Shown: positions 49,811-60,500 of the stretch, one piece after another | Layout of the letters: the number at the start of each line of letters is the position of its first letter | Numbering within the stretch: the first letter of the stretch is position 1 | Source: Macrotrachela quadricornifera | Taxonomy: Eukaryota; Rotifera; Eurotatoria; Philodinida; Philodinidae | NCBI GenBank assembly: GCA_022393335.1 | Contig: JAJEKB010021345.1 | Location: 698,033 to 762,032 of the forward strand | Reading direction: 5' to 3' | DNA: 64,000 nucleotides | Notes under the pieces: generated by a model | Seen by the model: the letters and a program-made list of their open reading frames with translations, nothing else | Databases searched by the model: none | What the model was told of the DNA's origin: nothing | Program-made: the position numbers and the translations under genes

Positions 49811-50062
49811 TCCTTTCACCGCGATGGGACCCACCGGTGAGTCCCACTTTGCATTTCATATTCTAATCTCGAAATGCGTTTTATTAAGAAAACCGCGTAA
49901 ACCATAAGATGCAGCGTGAAGCGCTCTACAATCTACATCGTAAAGCTTATTACGATGTAGATTGTACAGCGTTTCACGCTGCATCTTGTGGTGTATTTTG
50001 TTTTGTAATAAAACGAATTTAGAGATGTTACTTTCTATGGAAATCGAATCGCGGTGAAAGGG
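49811..50062. mobile_element. piggyBac-like non-autonomous element (252 bp)
   Basis: TTAA flanks at 49807-49810 and 50063-50066. Terminal inverted repeats: left TCCTTTCACCGCGAT; right, read inverted, CCCTTTCACCGCGAT (14 of 15 identical). The centre is a near-perfect hairpin around the AAGCTT at 49946-49951, with stem ATCTACATCGTAA/TTACGATGTAGAT and an outer stem on GATGCAGCGTGAA. TTAA target and CCCT-type ends are diagnostic of piggyBac. No coding capacity. Confidence 0.8.
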
Positions 50063-50066
50063 TTAA

Positions 50067-52100
50067 AATGTAAAACATAATATAACTGTGACAATTAATC
50101 ACAAGGAAGTATTTTTGTCATAACTGTTATGGGACAGATATTCGTTCCATTTTACGGTATGATCGTATTTAGTTGATAATGTAATATGTGAAAATTGAAT
50201 TCAAATATTCAACTAATTCACATGTTGCCGCATTCTTCAACAGTACTCCCGTCGTCCACACCTTACCGCGCCTCTGTTTCCTCAAACCACAGTGAAGAGT
50301 TCCCTCATGAACCGGTGGACATCAGATCCCGAAATGGAGATGGGTTTTTGCTCCCCATCCTGAGAAAAAAGTCTGTTGCTAAAATATGTTATATATATTT
50401 GAGTCTAACGCTGGCAAAATTTTTAAAGATGAGCTACAATAAAGACTCATAGTTTTTATTAACTAACTGTGATTTCAAAATACAAGGAAGCATTGGGAAA
50501 AATCAGATATAGCTTTATTGTGCAACAGACAGATCGCAAAGAATGGGATTCTTCAAATTTTCTTCTTTTGGAAAGTAAAAGTATACTTCAAAGATTTTAA
50601 TCTAAGTTCGCCAAACAGTCTTTTCCGCTCTGCAAAACTACCGGTTCTGTTTTTTGATACAAGATTTTTTTGCTGATGAAAATTGAAAAAACTAATAAGT
50701 ACTCAACAGAGGAGTACGAGGCACAGATTTTTTACAGCCTCGCCTCGCTCCGTTATGACATTACAGGACTTTATCAATTTTGATAATTTTACATTTTTAT
50801 GACGTCAAAATTGATTTAGTCATGATAGTTGCTGAGATTTCACCTTCCTTGAGCAAATACACCACTTGCTTCGTGTTTACACAAGTTGAGAGAGATTTAT
50901 TTGTTGAGATTTCGAAAAAAATGACTACACTCTTTTTACAAGAGATTTTTTGTTGCTCACCCGCCCCGCCCCGCCCTGTGAAAAATCACGAGAATCCATG
51001 GGGCGTCTCGTGCTTTGTGCACCTCTGGAGTATAATATGTATGTCAGTACATTAAAAGATCTTGTATATACAATTGATAAGTGGGTATATAAATCTTTAC
51101 CAGAATATATGTTCTATTTAGCTGAAACTATAGATATTGAAGTTCAAATATATCGAGGCATTCTGTTCGTTTCTCTAACTATATTATTATGCAATAATCT
51201 AACTATTCATTCAGTGTATATTTAACCCTCTATAGATCACCCAATCATTCTTACATGGTAGATAATCACAAATCTTTTATTGCCTATTGCCTACCAATAA
51301 CTCGTTGTCAAAGAGACAATGCGGTACAGTTCTTAAAAAGAACTAATTGAAGGCTTGATTAATCACTCAATTGATTCTTTGGACACGATTACAATTAAAA
51401 AAAAATCTTATATTTATTCAAAAAAATATTGATATTCTACATGGACATTATGAAAATCAATAGAATACTTTTCATTTTGACCTTGCCCTATTCGTATTTA
51501 GATCTTTGTGCATAACAATTATTATACCAATAACAATTGAATTTCAATGAGAGAAATATTCAAAGATCAGAATTAATTTTTTTATTTATCACATATCCAT
51601 AAACTGTTCGCAGTCTTTAATTCTGATACAATAAATCTATTTGAAAGTTTATCAACACTGAGGAATTTAGTATTGGAATCAGGGATTGACAGGACGATCA
51701 AAAGTTATCCCGCCAAGGCTCACCAGGAGTTGTCCCACATTCTGTTCCATCTCGGTTAATCCTGTGGACATGTTTTTTTCGAAAATAGATGATGTCTAAG
51801 CTCTCCGTAAAGTAAATAAAGAGACAAGAACGTTGTGTAAAGATGGAACGTTCTTCGTCTGGATACATAAGATAACATTCTTATAATATAATAGTAGACG
51901 AATTAAACTATCGATGATATCAATATTAATGGCAAGCTGTTTTTGCTTCAAGTGTGAGATCTACTTTAAAATGTCGAACAAGCGATAGATAGATTCTAAC
52001 AAATAAATAAGTGAAAGCCAACGAACATTTTATGATTGTTTCAGTTCCGCATTACATGCATTTTTAATTTCTTTGTTAAGACCATCCTAAACATAGTTTA
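50067..52100. other. Intergenic with GC-richer islands, no gene
   Basis: Mixed composition: an island at about 50945-51030 (CCCGCCCCGCCCCGCCC) and another at 50730-50760 stand out from AT-rich DNA, suggesting decayed inserted sequence. ORFs of 85-91 codons here have no homology I can see. Confidence 0.4.
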
Positions 52101-52129
52101 TATGATACTAAAGTCGGGAAAATTAAGTG

Positions 52130-53340
52130 TTAAACTCACTTTTTTTACATATTTTACCAATGCTTTGCATTCATATACCACTTTATGAACATGAAGCACT
52201 TTCTTCGGCAGATCTTAAACACACCCTGAAATAACAACTGAATCAAAGTCGTCGTTGAAATCATTGGACAGTTGCATATTGTCCATTACCTTCACTTGTC
52301 GTTCTCTGTTGCTGTTATAAAAAGAAATAATTTAAGAACATTGCTAAGTCGATGTGCAAAGCATCCAATTTCAAAAAAATTCGTTAAAGCTTTAACTAAA
52401 TTAGGTCATCGATCTGAAAACGAAAAAAATTTGTGAACGATCGGTAATGTCGCATGGTGCGAGAGCAGATTGAAGAACTTAATCAAAAGTATTTTACAGA
52501 TACATTAGTACAAAAATAAATAAACTTACAATGATAATGGTCTCAGCTGTCCTTGCGATAGGTGGAAAAGATTGACAGCATAAATCAATGTTGTGTAAAG
52601 CATATTCATCATCGATAAAAGAAGCACTAATCCCCAAGTAATACACTTGACGATACTTATCAGTCCATAAATCGAGACATAAACAAATTGTACTGTTCTC
52701 TATAGGACCTTGTCTGAAGAGTTCTTATTCGAGAGCGTTCCGATGAACGAGATCACAAATAAGTGACACGATCGTATGGATTCCATAAAGAATATCATTA
52801 ACGTCCACATTATCACGCTTAGCATCTACAAAAATGGTCAGAAACATGAAGTGCATTCTAACTAGGAGGATTAGCTTACCAATAGACACGAGTTCTTGAG
52901 AGACTCACGGAAAAGCAAGCTCGTTGACAACTACAAAAGGGCGCATAACTTCATAGATACAGCGCACTTCCTGAAGACGAGAACGGCATTAGAGCAAGTA
53001 TGCTTGTTCAATCGATCAATTTAGAGAAGTTACATCGATGATCGAGAAGAAAGTGAGTGCTGTTCGATGTAAATAAGTAAGTCTTATAACATTTTCAGCA
53101 ACAAACGAATTTGTCTATCCGTTATGAAGATCCATCATTATAATCGATTATTAGAGGAAATCTAAATACTTACCAACAAGTAGACGTCAATTTTTTATTT
53201 GTATTTGTGAGAACCACGTAACGATCTTTTACTTTTTTAAGAAGATTCTCAATCTGTGCACAGGAATAAGCCATATCACTCGGAGTACGAATAGATGTTG
53301 ATAATATTGAAGTAGGAAATGCAACAATAATATCGGACAG
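52130..53340 (-). pseudogene. Decayed hAT-superfamily transposase
   Basis: Minus-strand pieces in several frames with stops between. At about 53000-52860, LQEVRCIYEVMRPFVVVNELAF is followed after a stop by VSQELVSIGK. At about 52720-52540, CLCLDLWTDKYRQVYYLGISAS (the DxWT-YLG block of hAT transposases) runs on into YALHNIDLCCQSFPP. At about 52410-52330, EIGCFAHRLSNVLKLF is the C-AH-L-N block. At about 52220-52140, VVYECKALVKYVKK. The order matches hAT transposases. No TIRs were identified. Confidence 0.65.
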
Positions 53341-55200
53341 ATAATAGCTTCAACCATCGACTTTGCTTGATGTAGAATCTATGTATGAGCATGAATTGGG
53401 TACAACAACTTTCGAACTTAATAATTATGATAAGATGAAACAGAATGAACAATTGTATGCATGCGTTACTATCTATAACATTTTCTATGTTAGGCGAATT
53501 ATAAAAATGTTGTTGTCTCCTTCTCTAGCCACCATTCATGTCATTCATTTTAAATTACTCGTCGATTTCGTGTTTTTTTGTTTCATTTTCTGTTCATATA
53601 ACAGTCGATCGCTTTGATGACCATTCTTCTACTTTTGTGACATAAAAGCAGTCGCTATTGTAATGCACGGCATGGACGGTTATTTTTCTATTCCATTGAT
53701 GTATTAAGTGGGAGCAGTATTGAACCCGTCCAGGGGCGGCGGAGCGTCTTGAATCTAAGTTAGGCTCATAGGATCTTGCCCTCCCTGTTGCCAAAATTCA
53801 ATGGGCAAACTTTTATTGAAGCATCAAGCAAATATACTTTTTAACTCCACTAGCCCCACAAAAGGAACGAATAAAAAGGGATATGATCAAGAGGTTCAAA
53901 ATTCAGTTTTCTTTATTCGTTCTTGGATGACAAATTATTTTAAATAAAGAAGTGTATCGAGGTTGCTAAGATTCAAGGACAAACAAATTTTCCATCGACA
54001 TTTGTATTCATTTTTCTCTGATCTAAAATGTAAGAAAAATCTTGTTGCTTCCAACCAAGTTCCATGCGAAAAAGTCGAGCTTTGCCATAGCTCCGAAAAA
54101 TTTTACGAAACTCAACGCAGTTTGTCGTGAAGTAAAAACGGGTTTTTCAGATTCTTGAAAATTTTATTTCCCTGTGCAGTTTTTACGAGAAAAACAACGT
54201 CGACGAAAACTTCCCATTACGATAGGCACTCATCCTGGTGTCATTTACTTCAGAAATGAAACTCTTGAAAAGAAAGGAAGATTTCAAAAAATTGTTGAGA
54301 CACATCCAATTGACTACGGTATTTGTGCAACCATTAAATTTTCGCGAAGAAAATAATTTTTCTGCGTTTTAAAAAATATTGCTTCTCTTATGGCGTTTTG
54401 AGAAACAATATCTTTGCATTCAATTCACAAGAAGTTATTTAATATCTCCAATGGCTATTTCAAAATGAAACTATTTACAAAAAAGTAACGATCTTTTAAA
54501 TTGACTATACTGAGACAGTCGTTAATTTCTCGTGAAGCGAACAGATTTTGGTATTTCTACAGAACTTGTTATGTTGAGAACAATAGTTTTAATCCAGATT
54601 TTCGCGAAGAAACTAGTAGGCTTCCTGCATTGCATTGTATCGCATAAAAATATAATCTTCCAGAAAGCAAAATACGACAATTTTCGATTATTGACAAGGT
54701 CATCTTTAGTTTGGGTCATCGATGCTTAAGTGCTCAAGACGCTTGGGGACTATGTATTCCTGTAGAATGTCAAGCCTTACGGGTCTTATAGGCTCTGCTG
54801 TCACTGATCTCGTCTGTTTCGTGTCTCGTCTCGAGACGCGACGGGATGGGAATCAACCCGTGTCCCATCAGTCTCTGATTGTAATATGTTACACATAAAC
54901 ATGCAAGTAAAAATATTTTATCGAATCAAATTGAACATTGGAAGATCTATTTAAAATTTTTATTATACTCGTTTACAACCATTGCCTGGTAATGATATGC
55001 ATGTACTGTTAGTTAAGATTGAACGAACATTTTGCATATTTTATTATATAGAAAAATTTGTTAACTATTCCATGATAATTGTACGTTTTAATGTAATAGA
55101 TTATAAAAGGAAAAAAAGACAAAATAATTTTAATAAAGATAATCAAGATTAATTGTTTATGATTGGTTTTTGTTTTTATTTTATAAATATAAAATAAAAA
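53341..55200. other. Intergenic, repetitive remnants, no gene
   Basis: GC-richer patches at 53725-53800 and 54815-54880 (CGTCTCGAGACGCGACGGGA) interrupt AT-rich DNA. A 60-codon ORF at 54174-54356 has no recognised homology. The last part is the 3' flank of the SDR gene. Confidence 0.4.
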
Positions 55201-55998
55201 CTATTCCAAATTGTCTTTCCATAAGACACGTCCTTCCATTCCACCATCAACCATTAAAACAGTTCCTGTTAAATGTCCAGCTGTTTTGTTTGATGCAAAA
55301 AATAAACAAGCTTGAGCAATATCATCTGTTGTAGCTACTTTTCGTAATGCTGTTGTTCTTAAAGCTTTTACATGTTTTCCTTGTTGAAATGAACATTCAG
55401 ACATTGATGTTCGTGTCCATCCAGGAGCCACAACATTACATCTTGCATGTGGAATTATTTGAGTAATTTCATTTTTTAAAGATTTTATAAAACCTGATTG
55501 AAGTGCACCTTTACTTGTTGCATAATCAAGATGATTTGCTTCACCAAATTTACCAGCTGTTGAACCAATAATAACTAAACTAGCATTTGTATTATTGTCT
55601 TCTGATGGTTTTAAACGTTTTAATTGTCGACACCATTCACGTGAATAGAGAAAATAAGATGTTAAATTAACATTAATTGTACGTTGCCAGTGTTCAAGTG
55701 ACATTTCCCAAATTGGAATATCTTCTTCAACAAAAATAGCATGATTAATAATACAAATATTAATAAGACCAAATCGAGTGCAACTTTGTTCGATGCCCTT
55801 TTGTACAGCTTGTTCATCGGTTGCGTTTACTTGAAATGCATAGGATCGATCAGCATATTCATTGAGTAAAGGTGTTAGAGTATCAATCGTAGGATAATAA
55901 TGTAGAGAAACATTAGCACCTTTTTCAAGAAATAGACGTGCAATATTAACGCCCATACCACCTCCTGCACCTGTTATTAGAACATGTTGACCTTCCAT
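55201..55998 (-). CDS. Short-chain dehydrogenase/reductase (classical SDR), 265 aa
   Basis: The first ATG is at 55998. The frame runs upstream to a GTG at 56079, but those 27 codons contain no ATG and are taken as 5' UTR. Rossmann motif TGAGGGMG (9-16); NHA (85-87) at the NNAG position; catalytic S146 (IIGSTAG), Y159 and K163 (YATSK). The end GHLTGTVLMVDGGMEG is the standard SDR tail that closes the active site. Likely an NAD(P)H-dependent oxidoreductase, close to the 3-oxoacyl-ACP-reductase-like/glucose-dehydrogenase-like classical group. H86 in place of the usual second Asn is a small deviation. Substrate unknown. Confidence 0.88.
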   Translation of the reverse strand: MEGQHVLITGAGGGMGVNIARLFLEKGANVSLHYYPTIDTLTPLLNEYADRSYAFQVNATDEQAVQKGIEQSCTRFGLINICIINHAIFVEEDIPIWEMSLEHWQRTINVNLTSYFLYSREWCRQLKRLKPSEDNNTNASLVIIGSTAGKFGEANHLDYATSKGALQSGFIKSLKNEITQIIPHARCNVVAPGWTRTSMSECSFQQGKHVKALRTTALRKVATTDDIAQACLFFASNKTAGHLTGTVLMVDGGMEGRVLWKDNLE

Positions 55999-56135
55999 CT
56001 TTTTGTTAAAAGGTGAATGTACAATAGAAGATAAAATATAAAATAAAGAAGAAAAAGCATTGTTCTTGTTAGAGAGCACTCTAACATAGAGAATTATATT
56101 CCTTGTATATGTACATGCGTTATGCGCGTGCTCTA

Positions 56136-56636
56136 TGTTAGTGTATGTCTTTTCCTTTCCTTTCTCTTTCGTTTGTATAACTTCTCTAGCATATCTAGGT
56201 CAATATTTTTTTTTTACTCTCTCTCTTCTTTTCTTCTATATTTCGTTTATGAGAATGATTGAAATTCTCATATCACGCTTGGAAAGAAGATAAATGACGT
56301 CATGTGCATGCACTATGTCATGCGGATACATGACGTCATCTTCTTTCTTTTAATATTAACTTAATATTAAGAAGGAGATGTACCTATTATTCTCCTTCTT
56401 GTCTTTGTTAAATTTCTTCATAAGCAGGAGGGAACCACGCGCTGCCCTCCTGCTTGTCTTTGTCTCTTCTCAATTTCTTTATGTGTTTTCTTTTCTTTTT
56501 TTCTTTTTTGTTGCGTGATCATATTCGAAGTGGTCCTATAAAAGGGACATCTTCGGTTGAATAAAATAGAGTTGAAATATTATCATCAATTTCCCCTCTT
56601 CTGATCATAAAGTTACAAGTTGGGACCTATGTAACA
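56136..56636 (+). mobile_element. Possible solo LTR (501 bp) with TATA box and polyadenylation signal
   Basis: The segment starts TGTTAG and ends GTAACA, the short inverted TG..CA ends of LTRs. Near the right end, TATAAAA (56537-56543) is followed by AATAAA (56560-56565), the usual promoter/poly(A) arrangement of an LTR. Two perfect CRE palindromes TGACGTCA lie at 56295-56302 and 56331-56338. The flanking five bases (CTCTA left, GTTCT right) do not form a clean target duplication, and no internal retroelement genes are in the window. It lies just upstream of the minus-strand SDR gene. Confidence 0.4.
56369..56480 (+). repeat. Two tandem hairpin modules with covarying stems
   Basis: Module 1: stem AAGAAGGAGA (56369-56378) with TCTCCTTCTT (56391-56400). 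Module 2: stem AAGCAGGAGGG (56422-56432) with CCCTCCTGCTT (56445-56455). Both are followed by GTCTTTGT. The stems differ at two positions, and each change is compensated on the opposite arm. A further hairpin at 56526-56555 (CGAAG..CTTCG) holds the TATAAAA in its loop. Confidence 0.7.
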
Positions 56637-57735
56637 GTTCTCTAAGATGTTTAAAAAAGAAAACATTTTAGAAAAAAATAGATACAGTTAATGAAACATA
56701 GGAGTATATAATACAGGAAAAGTATCAAATATCAGTCCTTATCATCATTAACTAATATTAATCATTAGCATTCAAGAAGAATTTCATTTTCAATATTATA
56801 TAGTTCATTTTATGAAATGAATTAAATATGCTCATGTGATGTACAACATGACTCAATAGTCAACTAATGATATATTCACTGATCAATATAATTTTTTTGA
56901 CCTTGGAAAAAATAGAGTTTTATAGCTTTTGTAAAGCAATATGCAATAGGCAAGACCAAAACTTTGGTTATCTCAGTTTTTAACTTAAAATATTTATTGC
57001 AAGGTAAGAACAGATGAAGAATATAACAAATATAGAGATACTGATTACCAGTAAATCGAATCTAATAATCAATTGGTGATTTAAATCTAGATTTGAAGTT
57101 CCTTCAAAGAACTATCAAAATTCATAATTACAGTATTATCTTGTTTTGTTTACTTATACTGAAATTAAATTCAAAACAATATGACCAATTATTGAAGATT
57201 AATGACTAAGAATCAGTCACGCTGCTAATAGAATTACGCGGTCAAACTTCTATCAAAAACTTATGAAACTTCTACTAAAATACTAGTCTTAATGTTCTCT
57301 ATTTCGGTTGATGTATGGCACAATAAGGAAGGTCAAGAAAAGCATCAGTAAATAAATCTGATCTTTTATGTAACCTCGTCCTTTAATGAATCCACAGAAT
57401 CAAGGAAACGAAACAATTCCAGACTTATAGAAAAAAATTCATTAAACTTAAATATGTAAAAACTATAAAACACCACTGTTCATGTGATGAGAATTGAATT
57501 AAGATTGGCGATAAATCATGGTTTTGTTGTAATTTTCATCACATGAACGCCTAAAATACGAGTAGTTTTGGCACTTATAAAAAACAAAGTTTATACTACC
57601 GGTTCAGGCAGGTTAATGTCTGCTCCTTGTATTGCAGTTTACAATTACTCAATGCGTTGTATTGATAATATAAAAATGCATCACAGCTGTAGCATGAAAA
57701 GCTGTACAATACACCCACATATTCCCCTTCGATCG
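56637..57735. other. Intergenic, nothing recognised
   Basis: AT-rich DNA without a supported gene or element. Confidence 0.4.
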
Positions 57736-57908
57736 ACCTTCGACGCAGTTACGCATAACTGCAATCGCATTGTCACTCGTAATTGTGACACAATTATGCA
57801 TAACTGCAAATTTTTCACCGTAGTTGTGCGTAGCTGCGATATTTTATTCGCAGTTACGCACAATTATGATCAAAATTTTGCAGTTACGTGCAACTGCGAC
57901 GCAGCTGT
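57736..57908. repeat. Cluster of short palindromes built on GCAGTTACGCATAACTGC
   Basis: About five imperfect palindromes (cores TTACGCATAA, TTATGCATAA, TTGTGCGTAG, TTACGCACAA, TTACGTGCAA, flanked by GC or TGCGA) in 170 bp. The organisation is like the TTTCGCCAAT clusters at 1.8-2.8 kb, with a different motif. The 121-codon ORF at 57568-57933 is a by-product. A perfect TGACGTCA follows at 57915-57922. Confidence 0.6.
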
Positions 57909-59099
57909 TAAAAGTGACGTCATGAGCACATAGAACAGTTAGTTTTACTGTTGTATTTGTTTGTCTTCAGAGTCGCTAAAGTTCTGATGAAATAAACTTC
58001 GACAGTATAAAAACAATATTTTTTCGGGAAATAACGAATTCGTTTTCTGCAGTCTTATCTTTTTCTAATTGTATTTTGTAAATTATACAACTCTTTACGT
58101 TGTATTTTGTGACGTATTTTTTTTACTTTTTAAATAAAATGTATCAGGTAGCAAAAAGACGAGATAAGAAAAAACAGAATCATCTTTTACCTAGAAAAAA
58201 GCATTGTTGTTACAGCGTCGGAATTCAATCACTCAGAGTTTTATCGGCTTTGAACACAAAAGATGCCATAAAAGAAAAACCTGTTGCATGAATATTGCAG
58301 AGCTTTTCATACTGCATCTTATGATATAATGCGTTTCTATACAACGTATTGAATGAATGAAACTTGAAAAGCAATGCAAAAAACTAAATTAGAGAGGAGA
58401 TATGATTTTAGATTATGGTCCCGATTTTGAATCAAATCAATGTATATAGTTTGCAATTTGATAATCGCTATCGAATAACAAATTATTTACACCATTTTAT
58501 TCGAAACCCATAGTCCAAATCCAAAGTTTTTATTCTTTTCTTAAAGTAGACCTTACTCTTAGTAAAGTAAAGCGTTGTTGATGATATCTTATCTTACCAA
58601 ATCCAAACTCAAACCTAATTTAAGATACCATATTCAAATGTAATCCCAATATAAGGTACTAAATACAAATCTAAAACGAGTACAAGCTATCAAATTGAAA
58701 TTGAAACCTAAAGCCTATAAAATGTGCCTAATCGAAATTTAAACAAAATACTAGGTGTCGAGTTTCAACTGAAGCCCTAAAGGAGTCCATATTTTAGCGC
58801 AAACCAGAGTATAGAATGCTACATTTCATAGTCGTCAATTTGTTACATAGATACATCGGGAATTTCGTTTAAAATGAAGACGTAAGGGTGGAAACAGCTT
58901 GAAATGAAAGTATTATGTTTTCATGTCCCTCCTATACAATAAAATGAAAGAAAGACACGCATAAAATCTGTTTCGCGGCTCTTGTTTATTAAAAGTCGTC
59001 TAGAAGAAAACATTCATCGATTCACCACTTCACGCTTAATACATACTCTCATTTTTCCTTCTGTCGTTTTTTGTATCTTGTCTCATAACGTGTTTTTGT
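57909..59099. other. Intergenic, no gene
   Basis: AT-rich, with loosely periodic AATCCAAATCCAAA-like stretches at 58500-58760. AGAGCTTTTCATACTGCATCTTATG at 58299 resembles the inner arm of the 49811 piggyBac-like element, and an inverted partner occurs near 57690, so a degraded relative may span 57.68-58.33 kb. Confidence 0.4.
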
Positions 59100-59310
59100 G
59101 CTACGTACTTTCTTTTGGTTAGAATGCGTGGATTATTCTCTTTCTTGCTAGTTTTTTCTCTGTACGTTTTCTTCCGCTTAGAATATATATATATCATTCT
59201 CTTTCTTATTAGTAGTTTTTTTCTATGTATTTTCTTTCAATTATGATGTGTATATTACTCTTTCTTACTCATGCCTGTTTCCCACTGCATGGTTTTTTTT
59301 CATCGTACCA
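59100..59310. repeat. Tandem repeat, inverted copy of the 49456-49790 array
   Basis: Three to four units of about 62 bp (TACTTTCTTTTGGTTAGAATGCGTG followed by ATTATTCTCTTTCTTGCTAG-like sequence), the reverse complement of the left array. The ORF at 59225-59416 shares YIICLD-DND-K at its end with the minus-strand ORF at 49330-49602, confirming inverted duplication. Confidence 0.65.
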
Positions 59311-60235
59311 ACTACCTTGCTATATTCTATTTTTGTCTAACATTTTTTTCTCTGCAATACTGTCAAAAGAAATAAAAAAATATATAATATGCCTTGATGA
59401 TAATGATGATAAATAAATACAATCGTGTTTCAAAAATAATCCCAATATGAGCTGCGCATATATTGGAACAAAAGAAAGAAATATAAGTAAATAGTATCAT
59501 CTGTATCCTTCAAAAGTAGAAGGACCAAGATCATTGTTTCTTGACATTTCGTTCACTTGGAACACGAAAATATTTGATAAACTGCTTTTGCACTTTTTTC
59601 ACCTGAATGAAGTGCTACGGCATGTCTTATCTTCCATTTTGGAGCAAGTCAAAAATTTATGCCTTTAGAATCCTCGAACTGTGAACTGGGATGCGAATCT
59701 AGATTCTTTGAAAATCTGAATCGCAGATGAATTTTTGACAAGGAGTGCCAGTTTCGCGTTCGTTCCTAGAAATGGAAACTCATGCATATTCTTATGAGAA
59801 ATATTAGGTATTGATAATACAAGAGAATCTCATGGAATCGCAAATTTTCTTGATAACCAAGTAATTAGTACGTGGAAGAATCTACCATCTGTTTGAGCAA
59901 GAAAAAACGAATGAATCCCGATATAGTACGACTAAAATATAAATCTATTGAAATGTCACATTCATTTATATCTACCTAACTATCAATTTCAACGGCGTCA
60001 AAGCAACTTCGAAAATAATAGATGAATTCTAGACGAGCCTTTATCTCCGTTTGGTGACAAATTCTTATATGTTGCCGATTTCTAGATATGGAAATCTATG
60101 CTGGGTTCTGAATTTCTAGGATCGGAATTCACATGTAGGGCTTTTCGTTCATAAAGAACGTATATATAATACTTGAAACTTGTATTCAATATTTTTAGAT
60201 GATGAATTCTTTTTTTTTCACCGTTCGAATATGCG

Positions 60236-60500
60236 GTCTCATGTTCTGTTCAATGGATTCACATACGAAAATTGCTTTACATCAAATTCGTTATCAACCA
60301 ACAAATAAATAAGCAGATTATAGCTCATCAATGTAGTTACATAAAGATGATGAACCATTAGTACTTACTCATCTATGTACTTCGATTAAATTTACCATTA
60401 GAAACATTGTTAGTTGGTTAAAAAATATATCAAGTGGTTACACCAATGGGTTGTTCAAATGATGGTATTGAACATAGAGCATAAAGAATTTTTCAATCAA
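60236..60500 (+). pseudogene. Decayed copy of the 2OG oxygenase gene
   Basis: The plus strand encodes LHQIRYQPTNK, stop, LHKDDEPLVLTHL, then after a deletion of about 70 bp (removing the NITGGDN region) and a frameshift, LRLNLPLETLLVG, stop, VTPMGCSND. These match residues about 140-230 of the 47438-48196 gene in order. At least two in-frame stops, one frameshift and one deletion; the distal iron-binding His is replaced (IYQVV for IYHAV). It is the far end of the inverted duplication of that locus. Confidence 0.85.

Noticed and set aside
55999..56079. 27-codon N-terminal extension of the SDR
   Set aside because: It would need a GTG start; no ATG exists in the extension and the SDR fold begins right after the ATG at 55998.
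57568..57933. 121-codon ORF with repeated CAVTHNCN-like segments
   Set aside because: The repetition is a translation of the palindrome cluster; no other coding evidence.
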